64,000 nucleotides of DNA. It comes from Actinomyces capricornis (GTDB taxonomy: Bacteria > Actinomycetota > Actinomycetes > Actinomycetales > Actinomycetaceae). The notes under the pieces are model-generated. The model worked only from the letters and a program-made list of their open reading frames with translations. It ran no database searches and was not told the origin of the DNA. How positions within the stretch are numbered: position 1 is the stretch's first letter; each line of letters starts with the position of its first letter. Below, piece by piece: positions 44,754 to 53,706 of this stretch. The translations under genes were made by a program, and so were the position numbers. The DNA lies in assembly GCF_019974135.1 (NCBI RefSeq), contig NZ_AP025017.1, positions 62,001-126,000 on the forward strand, in the 5' to 3' direction.

Positions 44754-46471
44754 GCGATCTCCTCCTCGATACTCGCCACGGGCCGGGGCCCGACGGCGCG
44801 CACCGCACCGGGTCGGAGATAGGCGATCCGCCCGCCCTCTGCGGGCCCTGCCTGCGCGGCCTGTCCCGATGGCGCCGCCGGCCCAGCCGTTGCCGGCTGC
44901 GCTGATGGCGCCACCCGCGCGGCCGGCCGCTCCGGCACCTGGCCCGGCCGCTGCACGAGCGGTTGCACGGGCCGCTGCACCGGCTGGATCGGTGCAGGCT
45001 CCGGCTGCGGTGCCCCGATAGGCGAGGGACCGCTTCCCTGGGCGGGCCCAGTCTGCTGAAGCGTCGGCGTCTCCTGTGGTGCTGGTGCGTCCGGGGCGGC
45101 CTGGGGCTGCGGGGCGGGCTCCGCCTCACGGGCGGTCTTGGCCCAGCCGGTGCGGCCCGTGACCGCCCTGGCCAGTGCCCGCCAGCCGTAGAGGCTGGGC
45201 AGCAGCCCGTAGAGGACGAACAGGTGGGCGTAGCACAGCGCCTTGAGCATCCCCAGGCCCTCGGAGCGCTCGATGCGCCAGTAGATGAGGCCGTAGATGA
45301 GGCCCGGCCCGAAGGCGACGATGTAGGCGCCGATGACCCAGATCCACGGCTGGCGCCAACCCAGGACGGTGACCACCAGGGCGGTGAGGAGGGTGATGAG
45401 GAAGGACAGGGTCAGCAAGGAGCCGGCCAGGAGCATGTAGGGGGTCAGGATCTGCCACAGGGTGTCGGCCCGGCCCCACCCGCGGTGATCGCGCACCACG
45501 CGCCGCAGCAGGGTGATGGCCTGGAGGTTGCCCTGGAACCAGCGGGTGCGCTGGCGCAGCAGGCGCCGCAGGCTGGTGACCCCCTGCTGGTGGACCGAGG
45601 CGTGGGGCCAGAACTCGTTGGTCCAGGCGGTGGCATTGAGCCGGATGCCCAGGTCGAAGTCCTCGGTCAGGGAGCGGGTCCAGGGCCGCGGCCCCAGGGC
45701 GTTGAGGGCGCTGAGCCGCACGAACTGGGCGTTGCCGCCCATGCCCACGCTGCCCAGGCGGCGCCGTCCCCGCTGGAAGACCTCGGTGAAGATGACGAAC
45801 TCCATGTCCTGCATGCGCGCCAGCAGGGAGTGGAAGCGGTTGTTGATGCGCACCCCCATCTGGACCGCCCCCACCCGGGAGGAGGAGAAGGCGGTGCGGG
45901 CCTCGGCGATGGCGTGGGGGTCGAGCCGCCCATCGGCGTCCATGACACCGATGACGACACGGCGGTCGGGGTAGCCGGCGCACTTGCGGCGCACCAGGTC
46001 CAGGGCGTCGTTGAGGGCCTCGCCCTTGCCCAGGCGGGCGCGCGGCGGCACCCGGCGCATGACCTCCACGCGAGGGTCATCGATGGCCTCCACCGCGGCG
46101 GCGGTGCCATCGTCCGAGCCGTCGTCGATGACCATGATGCGCATCCCCGGATCGGGGATGGAGGTCAGTCGCTGCACGCTGGCGCCGATGACCTCGGCCT
46201 CGTTGAGGCAGGGCATGAGGATGACGATGAGCAGCTCCGAGCCGTCCTCCACCGCTCCCCGGTGCCGGGGTGCGCCACGGGAGATGACGAGCATGAAGGC
46301 GGTGTAGAGCAGCGCCACGCCGATCATCGCCAGGGCCCCCCACCAGCCGAGCTGGTCGATGGCGGTCAGTGGCGGCGCGGCCCGGCCCGACCCGGCCCGC
46401 GCCGCCACGACGCTCTGCATGGTGTTCTGACAGGCCCACCCGCTGGCGGCCTGGAGCAGCGCGCCGCTCAT
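44750..46471 (-). CDS. Family 2 glycosyltransferase (polysaccharide synthase)
   Basis: A 573-residue processive GT2. Catalytic motifs are VIDDGSDDG, DADGRLD, TEDFDLG and QRTRWFQG (Q-x-x-R-W). One N-terminal span (about 40-65) and four C-terminal spans (about 330-470) form a PgaC/hyaluronan-synthase-like channel. A ~130-residue Pro/Gln/Ala-rich cytoplasmic tail follows. I start at MSGALLQAASG, which overlaps the small upstream gene by ATGA. It is expected to polymerise UDP-sugars and export the chain. Confidence 0.88.
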   Translation of the reverse strand: MSGALLQAASGWACQNTMQSVVAARAGSGRAAPPLTAIDQLGWWGALAMIGVALLYTAFMLVISRGAPRHRGAVEDGSELLIVILMPCLNEAEVIGASVQRLTSIPDPGMRIMVIDDGSDDGTAAAVEAIDDPRVEVMRRVPPRARLGKGEALNDALDLVRRKCAGYPDRRVVIGVMDADGRLDPHAIAEARTAFSSSRVGAVQMGVRINNRFHSLLARMQDMEFVIFTEVFQRGRRRLGSVGMGGNAQFVRLSALNALGPRPWTRSLTEDFDLGIRLNATAWTNEFWPHASVHQQGVTSLRRLLRQRTRWFQGNLQAITLLRRVVRDHRGWGRADTLWQILTPYMLLAGSLLTLSFLITLLTALVVTVLGWRQPWIWVIGAYIVAFGPGLIYGLIYWRIERSEGLGMLKALCYAHLFVLYGLLPSLYGWRALARAVTGRTGWAKTAREAEPAPQPQAAPDAPAPQETPTLQQTGPAQGSGPSPIGAPQPEPAPIQPVQRPVQPLVQRPGQVPERPAARVAPSAQPATAGPAAPSGQAAQAGPAEGGRIAYLRPGAVRAVGPRPVASIEEEIA

Positions 46472-46710
46472 CGCAGCCGGTGGAGGTTGCTGGCAGAGCC
46501 GTGGCGCCCGACGGCGCGGCGGGGCCATGGCAGGCTCCAGCGCGCGGCCCCGTAGAGGTTGGCCAGGATCGCCCAGGCCAGGATCATCAGGAAGACGAGG
46601 CCGGCGCCGTCGATGAGGACGCGGGCGATGAGGCCGGTGGGCGAGTCGCGGGGGATGGCGTGCCACAGGATGAACAGTCCGGCGCCAGTGGCCAGTGGGG
46701 AGTAGTGCAT
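46468..46710 (-). CDS. Small two-span membrane protein, possible PgaD-like partner
   Basis: An 80-residue protein with two hydrophobic spans (LATGAGLFILWHAIP and LIDGAGLVFLMILAWAILAN) and a basic C-terminus. It overlaps the synthase gene by 4 bp and is first in the operon. Size and topology match PgaD, the small partner of the PNAG synthase PgaC. Sequence identity cannot be judged, so the PgaD analogy is inference. Confidence 0.7.
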   Translation of the reverse strand: MHYSPLATGAGLFILWHAIPRDSPTGLIARVLIDGAGLVFLMILAWAILANLYGAARWSLPWPRRAVGRHGSASNLHRLR

Positions 46711-46752
46711 GAGCCGTCCATTGGGAAGATCAAGGGCATGGTCGGCGCTGCG

Positions 46753-46813
46753 GTGCGTCGCGTCCGGGGGGTATTGGGAACTCGATATCGAACGCGACGC
46801 ACCGTGCGTCGCG
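46753..46813. promoter_or_regulatory. Palindromic operator-like cluster upstream of the exopolysaccharide operon
   Basis: CGCGACGCAC at 46793-46802 is followed, after one base, by its exact complement GTGCGTCGCG (46804-46813). A third copy of GTGCGTCGCG lies at 46753-46762. The cluster is 45-105 bp upstream of the first gene of the operon, where a repressor or activator could act. No promoter boxes were assigned with confidence. Confidence 0.6.
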
Positions 46814-46897
46814 ATCCAAGATAACGATCAGATAACTGCCCCCGATACTGTGCTAGGCCACAAGGATTTCACAGAGTCTTTGGATGAAAGCGCATAA

Positions 46898-46924
46898 AGG
46901 GAGACGCAACCCTTGCATCTCCCT
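46898..46924 (-). terminator. Hairpin with a short T-rich tail
   Basis: AGGGAG and CTCCCT, with CAA/TTG inside, form a stem. On the minus strand it is followed by a T-rich tail (TTATGCGCTTT). It lies between hisD and the exopolysaccharide promoter and would end transcription from the hisD side. Confidence 0.5.
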
Positions 46925-46942
46925 CACAACTGCCCATCACAG

Positions 46943-47002
46943 ATGGGTCCTCCCCGTGCACAACCTGGGGAGAACCCAGGGTAGTGCACGGGGAGGACCC
47001 AT
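46943..47002. terminator. 19-bp perfect inverted repeat with nested stem after hisD
   Basis: The arm ATGGGTCCTCCCCGTGCAC (46943-46961) is repeated as an exact complement at 46984-47002. The 22-base loop holds a second stem, CCTGGG/CCCAGG. It lies about 55 bp after the hisD stop. A terminator is likely, but the length and precision also fit an operator or a mobile-element footprint. Confidence 0.55.
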
Positions 47003-47055
47003 GTCATAGGCAAGGGAGGCCAAAGTGAGAACAATCACAGAGGGGTGAGATGATC

Positions 47056-48408
47056 TCAAACCCCGGAGTGCTGCTCTCTGGCCTCGACCGCCTCGCTGTG
47101 CGCGGGCAGGTCCTCGCAGTGGGCCAGCGCCCGCAGGGACTGGGCCAGGCAGGCCAGCGCCGCGGCGTCGTAGTCGATGAGCTGGACCGCCTTGAGGAAG
47201 GCCATCACCGACAGCCCCGAGGCGAAGCGCGCCGTGCCCCCGGTGGGCAGGACGTGGTTGGAGCCGGCCAGGTAGTCCCCCAGGGGCACCGGGCTGGTGG
47301 GCCCCACGAAGATGGCGCCGGCATTGCGGATGCGGCGGGCCACGGCGCCCGCCTGGGCGGTGTGGATCTCCAGGTGCTCGGCGGCGTAGGCGTCGGCGAC
47401 CTCCACCCCCTGGTCGAGATCGCGCACGAGCACCACCCCGGACTGGGGACCGCTCAGCGCGGTCGCGGCCCGCTGGCGGTGCCTGGTGGCCGCCAGGCGG
47501 CGCTCCAGGGCCTGCTCGACCCTGGCCGCCAGGCGGGGCGAGTCGGTGATGAGAACCGAGCCGGCGTTCGGGTCGTGCTCGGCCTGGGAGAGCAGATCGG
47601 CGGCCACGTACTCGGGGTCGGCGCCGTCGTCGGCCAGGATGGCGATCTCGGTGGGGCCGGCCTCGGCATCGATGCCCACGGTGCCCAGCACGGCCCGCTT
47701 GGCGGCGGCCACATAGATGTTCCCCGGCCCGGTGATGACGTCCACCGGCTCGCACAGGACCGCTCCCCCGCTGTCGGCCCGGTCGGTCTCGTCCTGAGCG
47801 CTGGCGCCGTAGGCGAGCATGGCGATGGCCTGGGCACCGCCGACGGCGTAGACCTCCTCGATGCCCAGCAGGGCGCAGGCCGCCAGGATCGTGGGGTGGG
47901 GCAGGCCCCCGTGCTCGGCCTGGGGCGGGCTGGACAGGGCGATCTGCTCGACTCCCGCCACCTGGGCGGCCACGGCGTTCATCACCACCGAGCTGGGGTA
48001 GACCGCCAGGCCCCCGGGGACGTAGAGGCCCACGCGGCGCACCGGGATCCAGCGCTGGGTGATGGTGCCGCCGGGCACCACCTGCGTGCTGCGCTCCACC
48101 GGCATCTGGGCGCGGTGCCCCGCCCGGTTGTGGGCGATGGAGGTCTCCAGGGCCTGGCGCACCTGGGGGTCCAGGCCCTCCAGCGCCTCGGCGATGGCCG
48201 CGGCGGGCACGCGAAGGTGCTCGGGGCGCACGCCGTCGAAACGCTCGGCGGCATCGCGCAGGGCCGCGGCGCCCCGGGAGCGCACGTCGTCGATGACGGG
48301 CTGGACCGCCTCCAGGGCCCGGGAGACGTCCACGGTGGCGCGGGGCAGGGCCCGGGCCAGCTCCTGGGCATCCAGGTGGGTCTGGCGCAGATCAATGTGG
48401 GTGAGCAT
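47056..48408 (-). CDS. hisD: Histidinol dehydrogenase
   Basis: A 450-residue NAD- and zinc-dependent enzyme for the last two steps of histidine synthesis. It has [57 protein letters not shown] and [20 protein letters not shown]. The protein starts [20 protein letters not shown]. It lies 13 kb from hisC, alone apart from a small gene upstream, with terminators directly after it. Confidence 0.96.
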   Translation of the reverse strand: MLTHIDLRQTHLDAQELARALPRATVDVSRALEAVQPVIDDVRSRGAAALRDAAERFDGVRPEHLRVPAAAIAEALEGLDPQVRQALETSIAHNRAGHRAQMPVERSTQVVPGGTITQRWIPVRRVGLYVPGGLAVYPSSVVMNAVAAQVAGVEQIALSSPPQAEHGGLPHPTILAACALLGIEEVYAVGGAQAIAMLAYGASAQDETDRADSGGAVLCEPVDVITGPGNIYVAAAKRAVLGTVGIDAEAGPTEIAILADDGADPEYVAADLLSQAEHDPNAGSVLITDSPRLAARVEQALERRLAATRHRQRAATALSGPQSGVVLVRDLDQGVEVADAYAAEHLEIHTAQAGAVARRIRNAGAIFVGPTSPVPLGDYLAGSNHVLPTGGTARFASGLSVMAFLKAVQLIDYDAAALACLAQSLRALAHCEDLPAHSEAVEAREQHSGV

Positions 48409-48484
48409 GGACGTAGCCTACGGTCTGGCGCAGACGGTGCTGCGAAGCAGATCCTCCACCTGCCCAGCGAACTGCGCCGCCTGC

Positions 48485-48673
48485 TCAGTGAGCGCTGACA
48501 TGGCCGTACTGGAGGTAGTCCAGATCGGCGAGCTCCTCCAGCAGGCGCTCCTCTCGCGCCAGGAGCGCCCCCTCGGCCTGGCGCTCCTTGAACTCCTCGG
48601 ACTCCACCGTCTGGAGGATGCGGGCGCGGCGCTCCTCGATATCCTTGACTGTCAGAGTGGTGACGTTCACCAT
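48485..48673 (-). CDS. Small charged protein upstream of hisD
   Basis: A 62-residue protein, MVNVTTLTVKDIEERRARIL followed by an Arg/Glu-rich helix and LADLDYLQYGH. GAAGGAGG lies six bases before the chosen ATG. It is likely a single long helix. I recall similar short proteins next to actinobacterial his genes, but the function is unknown. Confidence 0.65.
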   Translation of the reverse strand: MVNVTTLTVKDIEERRARILQTVESEEFKERQAEGALLAREERLLEELADLDYLQYGHVSAH

Positions 48674-48830
48674 GCGGGCCTCCTTCACCTTCGATGCTCG
48701 CCGTGCTGCGAGCCGCAGTCTACCCGCCGGGGGCGCCGTGAGAACGGCGCTGCGGCCACCTGACCGGGATCGATGAGGTGGCCGCAGCGCGCAGCCGGGC
48801 CGAGAACCGGCGCTCAGGGATCCAGAGGGC

Positions 48831-51224
48831 TCACAGACCCTCGCGCACCGCGCGGGCGGCGCCCACGAGGTTGACCAGGCTCTCCTCGGTCTCGGTGTAG
48901 GCCCGGGTCTTCAGGCCGCAGTCGGGGTTGACCCACACTGTGGGCGCCCCCAGGGCGTCCACGGCGCGCTGGAGCAGCTCGGTGCACTCGGCCAGGCTGG
49001 GCACGCGCGGGGAGTGGATGTCCCACACCCCCGGGCCCAGCTGGCGCTCGAAGCCGTGGGCGGCCACCGCCGGAAGGATGTCCATGCGCGAGCGCGAGGC
49101 CTCGATGGAGGTCACATCCGCATCCAGGTGGTCCACAGCGTCGATGACGACGTCGAACTCGGAGTAGCACAGGTGGGTGTGGACCTGGGTGGCGGGGGCG
49201 GCCCCGCCGGTGGCCAGGCGGAAGGAGCCCACCGACCACTCCAGGTACTCGGGGCGATCGGCGGCGCGCAGGGGCAGGGTCTCTCGGATGGCGGGCTCAT
49301 CGACCTGGATGACGCCGATGCCGGCGGCCTCCAGGTCGGCCACCTCCTCGCGCAGGGCCAGGCCGAGCTGGTCGGCGACCTGGGCGCGCGGCAGGTCGTC
49401 GCGCACGAAGGACCAGGCCATGATCGTCACCGGTCCGGTGAGCATGCCCTTGAGGGGCTTGTCGGTCAGGGACTGGGCGTAGGCCGACCAGGCCACGGTC
49501 ATGGGCTCGGGGCGCGCCACGTCCCCCCACAGGATGGAGGGCCGCGTGCAGCGCGAGCCGTAGGACTGCACCCAGCCGTGCTCGGTGGTGACGAAGCCGT
49601 CGAGCAGCTCGGCGAAGTACTGGACCATGTCATTGCGCTCGGCCTCGCCGTGGACCAGCACGTCCAGGCCGATGCGCTCCTGGAGGGCCACGACCTCGGC
49701 GATCTCGGCGCGCATGGCGGCGTCGTAGGCGGCGTCGTCGATCTCCCCCCTGCGCCAGGCGGCCCGGGCCTTGCGGATCTCGGCGGTCTGGGGGAAGGAG
49801 CCGATGGTGGTGGTGGGCAGCTCGGGCAGCCCCAGGCGCTCGGCCTGGGCCCGGTGGCGCTCGGCGTAGGGGGCGCGGGTGCGGTCGGCGGGGGTCACGG
49901 CCTCCACGGCGGCGCGCACCTGCTCCCGGTTGACCCCGGGGTGGGCGGCGCGCTGAGCGCGCAGCTCGGCGTCCTGGGCCAGCTCGGCGCTGATGGCCTG
50001 GCGGCCCTGGGCCAGGCCCCGGGCCAGGGTGAGGACCTCCCCCACCTTCTGGTCGGCGAAGGCCAGCCACGAGCGGATCTGGGGGTCGATGGAGGTCTCG
50101 CGCTCGACGTCGTGGGGCACGTGCTGCAGGGAGGTGGAGGTGGCCACGGTGATGGGCGTGCCCTCGGGCAGCGACTCGCGCAGCTCCTCCAGGACGGTCA
50201 GTGCCCGATCCAGGTCGGTGCGCCAGATGTTGCGGCCCGAGACCACTCCGGCCACCACGGACTTGCCCGCCAGGGCGGCCAGGTCCTCGGCCGCGGGCAC
50301 CGGCCCGGCCACCAGGTCGAGGGCCACCGCCTCGATGGGGGTGGCGCCCAGGACGGGCAGGGCCTCGTCCAGCGCGCCATAGGTGCCGGCCACCAGGATC
50401 TGGGGGCGCTCGACGACGGCGCCCAGCCAGGTGTAGGCCTCGCGCACCGCCGCCAGGATGCGGCTGGGCTCCACGCCCCAGGAGTCGGCCACCAGGGCCG
50501 GCTCGTCGAACTGCACCCAGGGGGCGCCCGAGGCCTGCAGGTCCATGAGCAGGTGGCCGTAGGCGTGGAGGACATCGCCCAGGCGGTCCAGGGGGTGGAA
50601 GCCCTCGGCCGCCTCCTGGGAGGGCTTGGACAGCAGCAGGTAGCTGACGGGGCCCACGACGACGGGGCGCAGGACCTGGGCGTCCTGGGCGGCAGCCTCG
50701 GCGACCTGATCCGCGATCGTCGAGTCCACATAGTCGATGGGCGTCTCGGCGTCGATCTCGGGCACCAGGTAGTGGTAGTTGGAGTCGAGCCACTTGGTCA
50801 TCTCCAGGGCGGGGCGGCTGCCCTGGCCGCGGGCCAGGGTGAAGTAGCCCTCCAGGCCCAGGGACCCGTCCTCGCCCAGCAGGTCGCGGAAGCGGGCGGG
50901 GGCCGCGCCCAGGGTGGCGGTGACCTGGAGGACCTGGTCGTAGAGGGTGAAGTCGGCGGGGATGGCGCAGGGCTGGGTCAGTCCCAGCTCGGCCAGGCGG
51001 GCGCGGGTGGCGGCGCGGACCCCGGCCGCGGCCTGGCCCAACTGCCCGGCATCGATCGCCCCCTTCCAGTAGGACTCCAGGGCGCGCTTGAGCTCACGGT
51101 CCCGCCCGATGCGCGGGTAGCCCAGGATCGTGGCGCTGGGCAGGGGCGCTGGGGCGGCGGATGAGGTCATCTCGGCAGCCATCCCAGGCGCGGCCGGGGT
51201 CGACGAGGATGGGGTGGTGCTCAT
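48831..51224 (-). CDS. metE: Cobalamin-independent methionine synthase
   Basis: A 797-residue enzyme that moves the methyl group from methyl-tetrahydrofolate-triglutamate to homocysteine. Two barrels are visible. The N-terminal one starts LGYPRIGRDRELKRALESYW. The C-terminal one has zinc-site motifs THLCYSEF and WVNPDCGLKTR, and FPQTAEIRKARAAWR. The first 32 residues are a Ser/Ala/Pro-rich extension. It follows metF by 9 bp and should share its riboswitch. Confidence 0.97.
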   Translation of the reverse strand: MSTTPSSSTPAAPGMAAEMTSSAAPAPLPSATILGYPRIGRDRELKRALESYWKGAIDAGQLGQAAAGVRAATRARLAELGLTQPCAIPADFTLYDQVLQVTATLGAAPARFRDLLGEDGSLGLEGYFTLARGQGSRPALEMTKWLDSNYHYLVPEIDAETPIDYVDSTIADQVAEAAAQDAQVLRPVVVGPVSYLLLSKPSQEAAEGFHPLDRLGDVLHAYGHLLMDLQASGAPWVQFDEPALVADSWGVEPSRILAAVREAYTWLGAVVERPQILVAGTYGALDEALPVLGATPIEAVALDLVAGPVPAAEDLAALAGKSVVAGVVSGRNIWRTDLDRALTVLEELRESLPEGTPITVATSTSLQHVPHDVERETSIDPQIRSWLAFADQKVGEVLTLARGLAQGRQAISAELAQDAELRAQRAAHPGVNREQVRAAVEAVTPADRTRAPYAERHRAQAERLGLPELPTTTIGSFPQTAEIRKARAAWRRGEIDDAAYDAAMRAEIAEVVALQERIGLDVLVHGEAERNDMVQYFAELLDGFVTTEHGWVQSYGSRCTRPSILWGDVARPEPMTVAWSAYAQSLTDKPLKGMLTGPVTIMAWSFVRDDLPRAQVADQLGLALREEVADLEAAGIGVIQVDEPAIRETLPLRAADRPEYLEWSVGSFRLATGGAAPATQVHTHLCYSEFDVVIDAVDHLDADVTSIEASRSRMDILPAVAAHGFERQLGPGVWDIHSPRVPSLAECTELLQRAVDALGAPTVWVNPDCGLKTRAYTETEESLVNLVGAARAVREGL

Positions 51225-51233
51225 GTGATCTCC

Positions 51234-52322
51234 TTAGTGGTGGTGGTGACCGGACGGGCTGGTGCCGCCGGTGGGAGGCCGGCGGTGGCCGCCCCTGAGA
51301 AAAGACGGGCCCCTGCCGGGGGTGGCCTGGAGGTAGCCGCGCTCGATGGCCTCCCGCACGCGCGGGTCGGGGGCCGAGCCGGACAGGATCCCGCCCAGCC
51401 GCAGATGGCTGATGATGTCCAGGGCGGGGCGCGTGCGGTTGAAGGTGTAGAGGTGCAGGCCCGGGGCGCCGGCCTCGAGCAGGTCGGTGGCCAGGCCCAG
51501 GGTGGCGTCCAGCCCCCGACCCACCAGCTCCGCGCCGCGGGCCGAGGACAGTGCGGCGCGCAGGCCGGAGGGGACGGGCACGCCGGTGAGGGACTCCAGG
51601 CGGGTCAGGCGCCCCAGGTCGGTCAGGGGGATGAGGCCGGGCAGGACCGGCATGGTCACGCCCGCGTAGGAGGCCGCCCGGCACAGGGCCGCGTAGTCCT
51701 CGGCGTCGTAGAAGACCTGGGTGATGGCCAGGTCCGCCCCGGCGGCCTGCTTGGCGGCCAGGACCTCGATGGCCTGGGCGTGGTCGGTGGTCACCGGGTA
51801 GGCGGCCACGGCCACGGTGACATGGCGCCGGCCGTCGCCGAAGTACTCGGCCTCGACCTCCCGGATGACGCGCACGAGGTCATCGGCGTGGGGCAGCTCG
51901 CCGGCCACCTGGTCGGGGGCGGTGCCCGCGGGCGGGTCCCCGCGCAGGGCCAGGAAGCGGCGCACCCCCATGCCCAGGAAATGGGTGACGATCTCGACGA
52001 CGTCGCTGCGGCGGTAGCCGATGCAGGTCAGGTGGGCCATGAGCGGCACCGTGCTGGTGCCCAGGACGTGCTCGACCACCTGCTCGGCGGGGTTGGGCTC
52101 GTTGACCACGCGCACCCCCACCGCGCCCTGGCCGGCAGCGTCGGTGACAAAGGTGGGCCGGTAGGTCACCGAGACGAAATCGGGGGCGGTGGCCAGGAGG
52201 CTGTCGATGCGGCTCCAGGTGGCCGGGGCGGCCCGCCCGGGCCGGGGAGGGAAGAGCTCCAGGCTGACCGTGGGGCGCGCAGGAGCACGGCCTGCACTGT
52301 GGGGGTCTGCGGAGTGTGTCAC
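51234..52322 (-). CDS. metF: Methylenetetrahydrofolate reductase
   Basis: A 362-residue FAD enzyme that makes 5-methyl-THF, the methyl donor used by MetE. It has LELFPPRPGRAAPATWSRID, VSVTYRP, AHLTCIGYRRSDVVEI, LALRGDPP and TQVFYDAEDYAALC. The GTG start at 52320-52322 has GGAG eight bases upstream. The C-terminus ends in a natural GHHHH after a Pro/Gly/Arg-rich stretch. It is the first gene of metF-metE and is preceded by a SAM riboswitch. Confidence 0.96.
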   Translation of the reverse strand: MTHSADPHSAGRAPARPTVSLELFPPRPGRAAPATWSRIDSLLATAPDFVSVTYRPTFVTDAAGQGAVGVRVVNEPNPAEQVVEHVLGTSTVPLMAHLTCIGYRRSDVVEIVTHFLGMGVRRFLALRGDPPAGTAPDQVAGELPHADDLVRVIREVEAEYFGDGRRHVTVAVAAYPVTTDHAQAIEVLAAKQAAGADLAITQVFYDAEDYAALCRAASYAGVTMPVLPGLIPLTDLGRLTRLESLTGVPVPSGLRAALSSARGAELVGRGLDATLGLATDLLEAGAPGLHLYTFNRTRPALDIISHLRLGGILSGSAPDPRVREAIERGYLQATPGRGPSFLRGGHRRPPTGGTSPSGHHHH

Positions 52323-52332
52323 GTGATCGTCT

Positions 52333-52411
52333 CCATCGATCCTGGCTGAAGCACCCGTCCTCCGGGTTGCTGCGGCGTCAGGGAGCCAGGTCTCTCGGCC
52401 GCTCTGGATGG
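52333..52411 (-). ncRNA. SAM-I (S-box) riboswitch controlling metF
   Basis: Read on the minus strand: CCATC (P1, 52407-52411) is followed by AGAG, then GCGGC..GCCGC (P2) with an internal GAGAGA/CUGA kink-turn-like pair. GCAACC is next, then CCCG-GAGGA-CGGG (P3), GUGCUUCAGCC (P4) and finally GATGG closing P1 (52333-52337). These match the SAM-I aptamer in order and sequence. The metF ribosome site GGAG (52331-52334) shares two bases with the 3-prime strand of P1, so SAM binding should hide it. Confidence 0.88.
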
Positions 52412-52709
52412 TTCACCCAGCCTAAGGGCAGGGATGCCTGTCCATCCCAGGCGTCCCACATAGCGGACCCCTCCCCCACTGCCCATGGTGATCGGCTCCG
52501 GGCCCGGACCGCCCTCCAGGATCCGCAGGATCGCGCTGATCGGCCCCGGGACCGCCGCCTGAGATGTGCAGCGGGGAGACGACCCGTCGTCAGTGTCGCA
52601 CCCCTCGTTTATCGTGGTGGCCGAATGCTACCTGAAGCGCCTCACGCACTACGCCCAGAGCGCCGTGCCGATGACATGAACCGCCCCTGCGAACACACGG
52701 AGATCCCAC
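52412..52709. other. Intergenic region between metF and the 52.7-kb gene
   Basis: It should contain the metF promoter on the minus strand and the promoter of the plus-strand gene. A copy of the GATGTGCAGCGGG motif seen near pheS lies at about 52563. I see no gene. Confidence 0.4.
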
Positions 52710-53699
52710 ATGCCTCATCTCCCACCCCCATCGGCCGCACCAGTGACCAGTGCCGTTGTCACCAGCGCTCAACGACGACGCCGTCGCGCCGTTCCCTGGA
52801 TCGCTTGCCTGCTCGCGACACTCATCTGCGCCGCGGCGGCTTACTGGAGGGTGGTCACCTTCGACGTGACCGCAACGGATACCCCATCGCGGGTCAACAG
52901 CATGGTCCTGAGCCTCATTGCCCTGACACTGCTGACTCTTATCCTTCTCATCATCACCCTTGGTCTGCTCATAAGCCATCTCGCGGAGATCTACGGCAAC
53001 CATCGACGGAGCAAGGGCCGCTACACGGCTGCCGAGCGGCAAGTGATCGCGCGCCATGAGGAGCTACAGAGATCCTTGGACCACGGACGTACGATGGCTC
53101 GCGATCTCCTGACCGGGCGGCCCTCCAGTGCCATCTCCCCCTGGGATGTGCTCCTGGAGGACGGCGAAACCGCCTTTGTCGACTGCCCCGCAGGCTATGC
53201 CCGCTACTACGGGACCACTGTGTCCTACACGCAGACCAGCGGGGCCTTCGTGGGGCATCCCGCCTTCGTCATCGCCGGACTGGGGGTCACAGCCATCTCC
53301 AACAGCTCCGCTCGCCGCAGGGCCAATCGGATGGCGGCCGACCAGTGGAGAGAGCACCAGCAGGTCCGCTGCCTTGTGACCGATCAGCGCATCCTTGTGC
53401 AGCGCGCCGACTCCCAATGGCTGAGCTTCTACTACTCCGCCATGGTCTCCATGCACCCCTTTCCCGCCGCCGGCCTTTTCTTCGCCGAGTATGAGACCAC
53501 CTCACCACTGCGCCTGGAGGGCGGGGCGGCGGTCCTCGCCGCGGTGGCCGCAGTGTGGAGCAGGTTCGGTGCGGCAGGCCTGCGAGATCACCCAAGTTTG
53601 CAGTGCATGCGACTGCACCCGCCGCAGCAGCTCTCCCCAGCCGACGAAAAGATGGGCGATCGTCAACCGACGTCTCCCTCTGATGCCGAGGCGCCCTAG
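52710..53699 (+). CDS. Two-span membrane protein with a cytoplasmic C-terminal domain
   Basis: I do not recognise a family. The 329-residue protein has two spans (about 28-48, AVPWIACLLATLICAAAAYW, and 65-90, LSLIALTLLTLILLIITLGL). A ~200-residue soluble region follows, with WDVLLEDGETAFVDCPAGYA and RCLVTDQRILVQRADSQWLS. The latter pattern (TD.RI.V...) resembles bacterial PH-like domains. GGAGA precedes the ATG. It has no operon partners. Confidence 0.6.
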   Translation: MPHLPPPSAAPVTSAVVTSAQRRRRRAVPWIACLLATLICAAAAYWRVVTFDVTATDTPSRVNSMVLSLIALTLLTLILLIITLGLLISHLAEIYGNHRRSKGRYTAAERQVIARHEELQRSLDHGRTMARDLLTGRPSSAISPWDVLLEDGETAFVDCPAGYARYYGTTVSYTQTSGAFVGHPAFVIAGLGVTAISNSSARRRANRMAADQWREHQQVRCLVTDQRILVQRADSQWLSFYYSAMVSMHPFPAAGLFFAEYETTSPLRLEGGAAVLAAVAAVWSRFGAAGLRDHPSLQCMRLHPPQQLSPADEKMGDRQPTSPSDAEAP

Positions 53700-53706
53700 C
53701 TGTTCC

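Noticed and set aside
52316..53059. 247-codon plus-strand frame starting in the riboswitch
   Set aside because: It overlaps the SAM-I aptamer and the 52710 gene in another frame and has no protein-like features.
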